Shown here piece by piece: positions 53,581-60,348 of a stretch of 64,000 nt of DNA. The position numbers and the translations under genes are program-made. A model generated the notes under the pieces. That model saw only the letters and a program-made list of their open reading frames with translations, was not told the origin of the DNA and ran no database searches. Each line of letters starts with the position of its first letter. Position 1 is the first letter of the stretch. Origin of the DNA: DATFXM01 sp035315885 (lineage in GTDB: Bacteria > Acidobacteriota > Blastocatellia > UBA7656); the NCBI GenBank assembly GCA_035315885.1, contig DATFXM010000097.1, positions 124,001-188,000 of the forward strand. Reading direction: 5' to 3'.

Positions 53581-53612
53581 AAAAGTTGGCCAAAAGATGA
53601 AGTTCTCTTCAT
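53565..53612. promoter_or_regulatory. Two candidate TetR operators (16-bp palindromes, 32 bp apart)
   Basis: On the minus strand TTGAAGTAGAGTTCAA (53565-53580) and ATGAAGAGAACTTCAT (53597-53612) share the form NTGAAGN5TTCAN-like and lie exactly 32 bp apart, about three helical turns. The first covers the -35 element. Inferred as binding sites for the regulator encoded downstream; not verified. Confidence 0.6.
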
Positions 53613-53657
53613 AGAGATTGAGTATGGCCAATGACCGAAATTTCAAACCTGAACCGA

Positions 53658-54815
53658 CTAGCCAAATGAGGGCTCTTCTGTAGCGGGAGGAGATCCGGAT
53701 GATAGAACCGGCAGGGGGCGACTCAGTATTGTGGGCCGAGGTGCGATTGGGCTGTAGAGGGTGTCGCGCTCTACGGGAACCCTTCCAGCGCCCTTAACCA
53801 GCTCTTCAATCTGGGCTTGAGTCAGTTGATTGTCGTTGCCTTCAACCAGGTAAGACTCCATGAGGCTGCCGCCATGGCTGATCGTTCCGTCGAGGTCGTC
53901 GGCTCCAAAACGCAGCGCTACCTGCGCGAGCTGCCGGCCCAGCATCACCCAGTACGCCTTGATGTGTGGGATGTTGTCGAGCATCAGCCGCGACACTGCT
54001 ATCGTCTTGAGACTGTCGACGCCGCTCGGACCCGGGAGGTGCGAGAGGTCGGTTCCTCTTGGATTAAACGCCAACGGGATGAAACACATGAATCCATTAG
54101 TTTCGTCTTGGAGGTCGCGAAGCTTCACAAGGTGATCGACTCGGTCTTCGTAAGACTCAATGTGGCCATAGAGCATGGTGGCATTTGTTTTTACGCCCGC
54201 TCTATGTACTTTGCCCGCCAGTTCCAGCCAGCGGTCGCCTGACGTCTTATGAGCGCAGATGCGGCTGCGGGTGGGCTCCCTGAGGATTTCAGCGCCGCCT
54301 CCGGGGCAACTGTCCAGACCCGCGGCCTTGAGTCCTTCGATGACCGCCTCATCCGTCATTCGGCAAATGCGAGTGAGGTGATCCAGCTCGACCATCGTGA
54401 AGGCCTTGAGGTGCATGTCGGGAAGGTTGCGCTTAAGCTCGGACAGCAAGGACGTGTAGTAGTCGAATTGCAGGCGCGGGTGAAGCCCGCCGACGATATG
54501 AAGTTCGCGCGCGCCCTCCTCGTAGGCCTTGCGAGCGATCTCCAGACACTCGTCTACGGACCATTCGTAAGCTTCGGAATGCCGGACGCGGCGATAGAAG
54601 CTGCAAAAGGCACAGTCGGAGATGCAAACGTTGGTGTAGTTCAGATGCCGATTGACGTTGTAATAAGTAAAGTCCCCGTTCAGACGTTCTCTGATCGAAT
54701 TGGCAAGGCCTCCGAGGTAAATCAGGTCGTCGGTTTCAAACAGCGCGACTCCGTCTTCCAGGGAGAGCCTATGGCCGCTGCTTACCTTTTCAGCGATTTG
54801 ATCTAAGGGTTTCAT
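53658..54815 (-). CDS. mqnE: Aminofutalosine synthase (menaquinone biosynthesis, futalosine route)
   Basis: Radical SAM enzyme joining adenosylmethionine and 3-(1-carboxyvinyloxy)benzoate to give 6-amino-6-deoxyfutalosine. 385 residues. The cluster motif CISDCAFC has C64, C68 and C71. The family signatures ELHIVGGLHPRLQFDYY, FTMVELDHLTRI, GLDSCPGGGAEIL and CFIPLAFNPRGTDL are present. The C-terminal tail after residue about 355 (RPLPVLSSGSPPATEEPS) is Pro/Ser-rich and non-conserved. It starts with ATG next to repeat R15. It implies the organism makes menaquinone by the futalosine pathway. The related gene mqnC could be mistaken for it, but the motifs fit MqnE better. Confidence 0.88.
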   Translation of the reverse strand: MKPLDQIAEKVSSGHRLSLEDGVALFETDDLIYLGGLANSIRERLNGDFTYYNVNRHLNYTNVCISDCAFCSFYRRVRHSEAYEWSVDECLEIARKAYEEGARELHIVGGLHPRLQFDYYTSLLSELKRNLPDMHLKAFTMVELDHLTRICRMTDEAVIEGLKAAGLDSCPGGGAEILREPTRSRICAHKTSGDRWLELAGKVHRAGVKTNATMLYGHIESYEDRVDHLVKLRDLQDETNGFMCFIPLAFNPRGTDLSHLPGPSGVDSLKTIAVSRLMLDNIPHIKAYWVMLGRQLAQVALRFGADDLDGTISHGGSLMESYLVEGNDNQLTQAQIEELVKGAGRVPVERDTLYSPIAPRPTILSRPLPVLSSGSPPATEEPSFG

Positions 54816-54816
54816 G

Positions 54817-54963
54817 ATAGTTCTGAGTTCTGAGTTCCCAGCTCTGAGTCCTTTGTTATTGCATCGGAGTCAGTACACAGGACCCGGAACTTTCTCTTTG
54901 GGGATTATACAGAGATTGAATGACGGGCCAAACCGAAGTGCGGACAATCGGACTCAGAACTTT
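54817..54963. repeat. Heptamer inverted repeat R15 (TTCTGAG dialect)
   Basis: AGTTCTGAGTTCTGAGTTCC plus AGCTCTGAGTCC (54819-54852) lies directly at the mqnE start codon; GGACTCAGAAC (54951-54961) is the short far arm. Confidence 0.7.
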
Positions 54964-54992
54964 CGTCTTCGTTGGGTGCGCGCTGGAAAAGC

Positions 54993-55023
54993 AAAAGCGC
55001 GCTCTCCGGGAGCGCGCTTTTTT
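54993..55023. terminator. Strong intrinsic terminator hairpin, possibly bidirectional
   Basis: AAAAGCGCGCTC (54993-55004) and GAGCGCGCTTTT (55010-55021) pair perfectly over 12 bp around TCCGG, with a T-tract to 55023 on the plus strand and four A on the other side. For the minus-strand gene at 55090 it would end transcription before R15 and mqnE. Confidence 0.75.
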
Positions 55024-55027
55024 GGTT

Positions 55028-55086
55028 TAGGTGTTAGTACTGAGTAGCAAGTCCTTGTTACATCCCACTCGGGACTCAGAACTTCT
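55028..55086. repeat. Heptamer inverted repeat R16 (short, TTCTGAG/ACTGAG dialect)
   Basis: AGTACTGAGTAGCAAGTCC (from 55034) faces CCCACTCGGGACTCAGAAC (55065-55083). A degenerate copy between the terminator and the end of the next gene. Confidence 0.6.
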
Positions 55087-55089
55087 TCT

Positions 55090-55539
55090 TTATCGGGCTT
55101 CCTGCCCGTTGATCATGTCCTTCAGCTCGGATTTAAGCCGTTCAATTTCGTCGATTCGTTCTCTAATTCGATCAAAGAGTGGGGCTTGGGCTTTTATACC
55201 CTCGCTGATAAGAAATGCCGCGGCTTCGGATCTGCTTTTAAAGATTCCGGACTGGATCAACTGGTCTAAACCCCGCAACGATTCGTCGTTGACCCTGACC
55301 ATGACTACGTGATCTCTGGCAGAAAGCGCTGATTCGATTGCTTTGCTGATGGACTCTGTAGCCTTATTGAACACCTCGCCCGTTTTTTGCGCGACCTCCT
55401 TAACGGAAGACGCCAGATCGTCGAAGCTGGAGCTGTTTCTGGGTTGGTCGTTTTCCATCGTTGACATCACTACTTCACCGTTGGCTTCGTGCTTCTCCTC
55501 TATCAGGACGTCGCCCGAACTGCCTTCTCGCTGATACAT
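55090..55539 (-). CDS. Ribbon-helix-helix-like protein with acidic N-terminal region
   Basis: Not assigned to a named family. From the ATG at 55539 (GGAGGTGAAG upstream decides this start) it has 149 residues. Residues 1-35 are Glu-rich and probably disordered. An amphipathic helix (SFDDLASSVKEVAQKTGEVF) follows. About 75-125 resemble the ribbon-helix-helix fold: a strand VVMVRVNDESLRGLDQLI, then SRSEAAAFLISEGIKAQ. The tail ends in a helix rich in Arg/Glu (RERIDEIERLKSELKDM). It is probably a DNA-binding or scaffold protein. Followed by a strong terminator. mgtE is divergent, across about 210 bases. Confidence 0.65.
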   Translation of the reverse strand: MYQREGSSGDVLIEEKHEANGEVVMSTMENDQPRNSSSFDDLASSVKEVAQKTGEVFNKATESISKAIESALSARDHVVMVRVNDESLRGLDQLIQSGIFKSRSEAAAFLISEGIKAQAPLFDRIRERIDEIERLKSELKDMINGQEAR

Positions 55540-55750
55540 TTCTTCACCTCCAGTTATTGGAAGCCGCTGTAAGCTGATTACGCTCAAACTGTAGATCAGG
55601 TTTCAAACTTTCGCCAATTCAAAAACAAAAGTTCGGCAACCGCCCGTCCCGCCCACGCGTCCTTAGGCTTCGAAAACAACCCGTTGCACCTGTTTTTTAC
55701 CTCCACTAATATGGAGAACTTTTCGAAACCGATACCTCGAGGGCAATTTA

Positions 55751-57133
55751 ATGGAGCCAGAAACCATTCAGAAGGCGCATTCACCCATCACCGTACCTGT
55801 TGTCCGCAAACTCCTCCATCGCGGCGCGCGGGCGAGATTGGCGCGCATCTTCACCAAAGCCTACCCGGTAGAGGTCGCCCGGCTGCTTTCTACCCTTCCC
55901 GAGTCCGAACGATGGGAAGCGTTCTCGATACTCCTCGAGGAGAGTGACGCCAGCCACGTTTCAAGTGTGCTCAGCGAGATGTCTCCCTCCCACAGCGTCG
56001 GGCTGCTTGAACGCCTCGAGCCCAAGTCAATAGCTCGGTACCTGAGCGAGCTTCCGCCTGATGATGCGACGTTGCTCGCGTCCAACCTCTCTGAACCCCT
56101 CGCGGCAGAGGTGCTAGCGTTAATGGAAGCCGAACCGGCGGCTGATGTCCGCGGCTTGCTCGAGCACGAAGAACGCACTGCCGGCCGAATCATGACGACC
56201 GATTACTTCGCGCTGGAAGAGGACGTCACGATCTCAGAGGCGGTCACCGCCCTGCAGAAGAAGAGCGAAGACTATGAGATGGTCTTCTACCTGTATGTAG
56301 TAGACAAGCGCGATCACCTGGTGGGGGTGGTGAGCCTGCGGAAGCTCTTGACTACGCATCCAAGCACGCAACTCAAGCGCGTAATGGCTCATCCGGTTAT
56401 CAGCGCAAGAACCGAAGCCAGTCAACAGGAAGTTGCTCGGCTTGTTGCCGAGTACAATCTGCTCGCGATCCCGATAGTCGATAACGAAGACAAGCTTGTC
56501 GGAATTGTGACTGTAGACGACGTAATCGACGTGTTGCAGGAGGAGGCCGCCGAAGACCTGCTGGCGCTGGCAGGTGTTACTGCAGAGGAGCGAGTGACTA
56601 CAACCGCAAGCCGGTCATTACAACTGCGTGCGCCGTGGCTGCTACTGAACCTGGCGACGACTTTCTTACCCGCTTTTGTGATCGCGCAGTTTGACTGGGC
56701 AATCAGCAAGTACGCCGCCCTGGCCGCAATCGTAACAATGCCGATGGGAATGGGGGGTAACGGGGCGACTCAGACTCTGACCGTGATCATTCGCGGGTTG
56801 GCGCTCAACGAAGTTTCGGGGGTTGGCAAGATAACGTTCAAACAGATGGTTGTAGGGCTCGGTAATGGAATCATAAATGGACTCGTGGGAGCGATAGTCG
56901 TGGCTCTCTTCTTCAAGACAGTCTGGCTTGGCATCGTGCTGGCGATTTCGATGGTGGTGAACATGATCGTGGCAGCGCTCGCGGGCACTCTCATACCAGT
57001 AGTGCTCAAACGTATGAAAGTGGATCCGGCGGTTGCGTCAACCGTGTTTGTGACAACATTCACCGATGTCGGAGGATCGCTGTCGTTCCTTGGAATTGCC
57101 TCGCTGTTTATGAGTATGCTACCGCATTCATAA
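55751..57133 (+). CDS. mgtE: Magnesium transporter MgtE
   Basis: Mg2+-selective channel/transporter of the inner membrane, gated by cytosolic Mg2+. 460 residues. An N-terminal superhelical domain (MgtE_N, about 25-135) is followed by two CBS domains (RIMTTDYFALEEDVTISEAV; KRVMAHPVISARTEASQQEV and VDNEDKLVGIVTVDDVIDVL). Five C-terminal membrane helices carry APWLLLNLATTFLPAFVI, MPMGMGGNGATQTLTVIIRG, GLVGAIVVALF and FVTTFTDVGGSLSFLG, the pore segments. The start has GAGGG about 8 bases upstream. It converges with a lipoprotein gene over repeat R17. No Mg2+ riboswitch was recognised in the leader. Confidence 0.95.
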   Translation: MEPETIQKAHSPITVPVVRKLLHRGARARLARIFTKAYPVEVARLLSTLPESERWEAFSILLEESDASHVSSVLSEMSPSHSVGLLERLEPKSIARYLSELPPDDATLLASNLSEPLAAEVLALMEAEPAADVRGLLEHEERTAGRIMTTDYFALEEDVTISEAVTALQKKSEDYEMVFYLYVVDKRDHLVGVVSLRKLLTTHPSTQLKRVMAHPVISARTEASQQEVARLVAEYNLLAIPIVDNEDKLVGIVTVDDVIDVLQEEAAEDLLALAGVTAEERVTTTASRSLQLRAPWLLLNLATTFLPAFVIAQFDWAISKYAALAAIVTMPMGMGGNGATQTLTVIIRGLALNEVSGVGKITFKQMVVGLGNGIINGLVGAIVVALFFKTVWLGIVLAISMVVNMIVAALAGTLIPVVLKRMKVDPAVASTVFVTTFTDVGGSLSFLGIASLFMSMLPHS

Positions 57134-57135
57134 GG

Positions 57136-57223
57136 CAAGTTCTGAGTTCTGAGCCCTGAGTTCTGAGTCCGAACAGCACCATGATCGTTTCTCGGTGCGC
57201 AAAGACTCAGAACTCAGAACTCA
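57136..57223. repeat. Heptamer inverted repeat R17 (TTCTGAG dialect)
   Basis: AAGTTCTGAGTTCTGAG, CCCTGAG and TTCTGAGTCC (57137-57170) face GACTCAGAACTCAGAACTCA (57204-57223). It fills the gap between the convergent mgtE and lipoprotein genes; the right arm joins the TGATGA stop of the lipoprotein gene. Confidence 0.9.
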
Positions 57224-57664
57224 TCATTGGTTTCCTGACTTGACCTTTATTCCGCCGAGGACCGCTTCGGCGTACTTGATCCGCTCGAGAGAGTCCTTGT
57301 CGCGCGCCTGAACCGCGGTCAGCGCGCGATCGAGCGCACCGCGGAGATCCTCCCACTCGGGTTGTAATTTGGGTTTTCGCGCCAGTGCCCGGTTAGCTTC
57401 GCCCTGAGCTTGTTGGAGCTGCGCTGCTGCATCGTTCCATTTGGAGTCGAGAACCGACTGCCTCGCGGAGTAGAGGGCCAGGCTGGCGCGTTCCGTATCG
57501 CCCTTGAGGGACTCCTCGTTCAGTACGGCCAGCCCGGGTGAGGCGTTTGAGTTGGTTGTCTTGTCGGCTCCAGCGGACTGGTCCGCGGGCGGCGCGCCTT
57601 TTGTGCATGCGACTGCAAAAAACAAGACCCCTGTCATGAAAACTGTTGCCGCGAATCTTGTCAT
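57224..57664 (-). CDS. Putative lipoprotein of unknown function
   Basis: Not recognised. From the ATG at 57664 it has 146 residues. A signal peptide (TRFAATVFMTGVLFFAVAC) ends in a lipobox (AVAC, Cys about 20) with Lys/Gly after it. A Ser/Asn/Asp-rich linker is followed by a helical domain (RASLALYSARQSVLDSKWNDAAAQLQQAQ; LRGALDRALTAVQARDKD) resembling the small helical repeats of TPR-related lipoproteins. A longer frame to 57736 is open but begins with a non-signal segment. The TGA lies at the arm of repeat R17. Converges with mgtE. Confidence 0.75.
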   Translation of the reverse strand: MTRFAATVFMTGVLFFAVACTKGAPPADQSAGADKTTNSNASPGLAVLNEESLKGDTERASLALYSARQSVLDSKWNDAAAQLQQAQGEANRALARKPKLQPEWEDLRGALDRALTAVQARDKDSLERIKYAEAVLGGIKVKSGNQ

Positions 57665-57823
57665 CGTAGCTTCGAATCCCCCTAAGATTCTGGAGTGGTT
57701 TGCCATTGAGAAGAGAACGTCTACTGCTGCTCGCAAGTATCGGGGCGGTCAAGCGGCGCCAGCCCCGAACTCGCGAACCGGAACACTTTCGTTCAGGATG
57801 ATCTCCTGTGTCGAGTGGTCAGC

Positions 57824-59257
57824 TTACAGCAAACGGCGATAAAGATTGAAGCCAATGACAAACTTGTTTGGCGGGAGGGCGAGGTTGCTCGAATTATACC
57901 GGGCGGTAGTCGTTGCTTGAGTGTTCGTGAAAACGAGCGAGAACACGTGACGGCCGATTCGCTTCTCAATGCCGAATCCTATCTCCGCTTCTGAATCGTT
58001 TTCGAGTCTCAGCAACTGGCCGGTTGTCTGATCGAACACCGGCACTATCTGCCCCATTTTGAAACCGATCCTGGGCGTGTACTCAAACAGCAGGGAAACG
58101 CTTGGTCTGAGCCGTCCGTTAAAGCCGAAGCCGAACGAGCCAGTGTGTTGACCGAGTCGCAGGTCGCGAGCGGCCTCCGGGAATGGCGTGAACTCGGGAT
58201 TGGGATTGAAGCGGCTGTGCGCGTTTGTATTAATGTGCGCAGCCGGGGCAAAGAAAGCGTTGACGTATTTGGTGATGCTGCGTCCAAACATTGCCTGGAT
58301 GTTCCAGGTGTAGTCGTGCCGGAAGTTGTCGTCTCCTTCTACACTGGCATAAGTCGATAACGCGATCGGCGAGCGTCCTGCCTCGTCCAGCCAGTGGTAA
58401 CCAACCCCCAATTCGATGGTCCGGCACAGACCTGGCCTGCAAAGGGGCGACCGGTATACTCGTCCATAAAGCCTGTCGGTAAACCCGTAAGTAAATCCGA
58501 AACTTGAAACCGAGAAGCTATCGAAGCCAAAAAGGTCGTTCGCGCTTTCGTCGAGCGGCCAGAATGATTCCTGAAACCGGTGCGTGAAGCTGAGATTCAG
58601 ACTATGACGCTTGACCCTTTTCGGCGTGGGGACATTGACGACGGTGTAGTCGTATGGTTCGGAGGCCTTGCTGCTCTCGCGCTCTTTCGCAACTACCGGA
58701 GGCTCTTGCGTTCCGGTGCGCGTGGGAGTCGAGGGCTCCGGTTCGGTTAGTTTCGCAACCGTGCGAGTGTTTGTATCGATTCGAACCTTCTCGCCGCCCG
58801 CTTCGACGATCACCACGCCACGGTTTGCTTCATCGAAGCTAACATTGATGTTCGAAGCCGCTTGACCTCCTTGGCCACTGCTGTCGGTCACGATCAGCTC
58901 ACCGGTCATATCGGGATGACCATCGCCGCAAAAGACGGAACAAACGAATTCGAATTTCCCCGCGCGATCCGCGGTGAATTCAATTGTCTTTGTCTGTTTG
59001 GCCTTTATGACCTGGTCGATGTCGTACTCTTTGATCGCGATTCCGTGATCGACGTCTTCGGACGTCACCAACAATCGAATCTTTTCCCCTTTTTTCACCT
59101 GGATGGTCTTTGGAACAAACGCAAACTTGCGAGCGATTACCTTGATCTCTCGAGGTGTTTGCGGGTCCGGCTCGTCTGCCGCGTAAGCAACTCCAGAGAG
59201 CGCAAAAAAGCTCAGGACTAAACCGAGCCGAGTTCGAGCGGATCTGGTTTTGAACAT
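57824..59257 (-). CDS. Exported fusion of a CuA-type cupredoxin with a DUF5777-like beta-barrel domain
   Basis: 477 residues. After a signal peptide (LGLVLSFFALSGVAYA) comes a cupredoxin domain (about residues 37-125) with an intact CuA-like ligand set: H71 in DVDHG, then CSVFCGDGHPDM giving C106, C110, H114 and M117 (CxxxCxxxHxxM). This is the motif of cytochrome oxidase subunit II and nitrous oxide reductase, but the protein has no transmembrane helices of a CoxII. After a low-complexity link (about 150-210), the rest (SLNLSFTHRFQESFWPL onward) shows alternating beta strands with aromatics, like the DUF5777 outer-membrane beta-barrel. GGAGG precedes the ATG at 59257. It may be an electron-transfer or copper-handling protein at the outer membrane. 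Confidence 0.8.
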   Translation of the reverse strand: MFKTRSARTRLGLVLSFFALSGVAYAADEPDPQTPREIKVIARKFAFVPKTIQVKKGEKIRLLVTSEDVDHGIAIKEYDIDQVIKAKQTKTIEFTADRAGKFEFVCSVFCGDGHPDMTGELIVTDSSGQGGQAASNINVSFDEANRGVVIVEAGGEKVRIDTNTRTVAKLTEPEPSTPTRTGTQEPPVVAKERESSKASEPYDYTVVNVPTPKRVKRHSLNLSFTHRFQESFWPLDESANDLFGFDSFSVSSFGFTYGFTDRLYGRVYRSPLCRPGLCRTIELGVGYHWLDEAGRSPIALSTYASVEGDDNFRHDYTWNIQAMFGRSITKYVNAFFAPAAHINTNAHSRFNPNPEFTPFPEAARDLRLGQHTGSFGFGFNGRLRPSVSLLFEYTPRIGFKMGQIVPVFDQTTGQLLRLENDSEAEIGFGIEKRIGRHVFSLVFTNTQATTTARYNSSNLALPPNKFVIGFNLYRRLL

Positions 59258-59376
59258 TTGCTTGGTTCCTCCGGTGTTTCCTGTCTATTTGATTGTGGTT
59301 GAGGGTTTGCTTGTCTGATTGGCAGACTAAGCGAGTATAAACTACAACTCGCGGCAGCCACCAGTTGAGGCTGCTC

Positions 59377-59404
59377 GTTGTTTTGTCGTGCGACGACGTA
59401 TAAT
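59377..59404 (+). promoter_or_regulatory. Promoter of the glutaminyl cyclase gene
   Basis: A perfect TATAAT (59399-59404) follows GTTGTT (59377-59382) at 16 bases, or TTGTTT (59378-59383) at 15 bases. The start is at 59428 or 59437, so the leader is short. Confidence 0.5.
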
Positions 59405-59427
59405 GGACGGAAAAACTACGACGCGAG

Positions 59428-60348
59428 GTGGCTCGATTGAAGAAAAAGCCTTCCGCCCGAAGAGCCGACCAGCGAGCGGCAAAGCACGCTCGGTCCAAAC
59501 GGTTTTTTGGCTACGCGGTTCTTGTCATCGTAGTAGTGATCGCCATCGTTGCGTTGGGCACACTCAGAAGAGGGCGAGCCGGAGAAGGTGCTCAGAACGA
59601 GAAGGGCGGCAACAAGCAGCAGCCGCCGCAAACCGTTTCGCCCGCCAGAAAAGCGGAATTTGAAATCGTCGCAGCGTATCCGCATGATCCCGCGGCGTAC
59701 ACTCAGGGGCTGGTTTGGAAAGACGGAGGGTTCTATGAAAGCACCGGATTGTACGGTGAATCGACTCTTCGCCGTGTCGAGTTCCCGAGCGGAAAGGTGA
59801 CCAAGTCGATCAGTCTATCTCCCGATATCTTCGCAGAAGGACTCGCGCTCGTTGATAACAGATTGATACAGCTCACGTGGAAAGGCGGAAGAGGGTTCGT
59901 GTACGACCGTGACACCTTCAAACTGCTGCGAGAGTTTCGATACGATACTGAAGGCTGGGGCCTGACCTACGACGGCAAGAATCTGATTCTGAGTGATGGA
60001 AGCAGCACGCTTACATTTCTCGACCCGGAGAATTTCTCGGTTGTCCGCAGGCTGCCTGTTACCATGAACGGCGCCCCAGTGCAAAACCTGAACGAGCTCG
60101 AATTCATCAACGGTGAAATCTGGTCCAACGTTTGGTTGAGCGATGTGATTCTGCGAATCCACCCGGCGAGCGGAAGAGTAACTTCCTATCTGGACATGAA
60201 AGGACTCTTCCCGGCGGAGATGCGAAAAAACTCCGACGACGTGCTCAATGGCATCGCTTACGACTCTGACGCGAGGAGGCTATTTGTAGGCGGCAAGCGC
60301 TGGCCACAAATCTTCGAAATCAAACTGAAGGACGAACCGGCTCACTGA
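59428..60348 (+). CDS. Glutaminyl-peptide cyclotransferase (beta-propeller, plant/bacterial type)
   Basis: Cyclises N-terminal Gln/Glu of peptides to pyroglutamate; five-bladed beta-propeller (Glu_cyclase_2). 306 residues from GTG 59428; a TTG at 59437 (LKKKPSARR) has a better-placed AGGTGG and may be the true start. The basic N-terminus and one transmembrane helix (about 27-44, FGYAVLVIVVVIAIVALG) anchor it to the membrane. The catalytic domain starts at about 75 and shows the family segments AYTQGLVWKDGGFYESTGLYG, FAEGLALVDNRLIQLTWK, TEGWGLTYDGKNLILSDGS and ELEFINGEIWSNVW. The end overlaps the convergent gene by 7 bases. Confidence 0.88.
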   Translation: MARLKKKPSARRADQRAAKHARSKRFFGYAVLVIVVVIAIVALGTLRRGRAGEGAQNEKGGNKQQPPQTVSPARKAEFEIVAAYPHDPAAYTQGLVWKDGGFYESTGLYGESTLRRVEFPSGKVTKSISLSPDIFAEGLALVDNRLIQLTWKGGRGFVYDRDTFKLLREFRYDTEGWGLTYDGKNLILSDGSSTLTFLDPENFSVVRRLPVTMNGAPVQNLNELEFINGEIWSNVWLSDVILRIHPASGRVTSYLDMKGLFPAEMRKNSDDVLNGIAYDSDARRLFVGGKRWPQIFEIKLKDEPAH

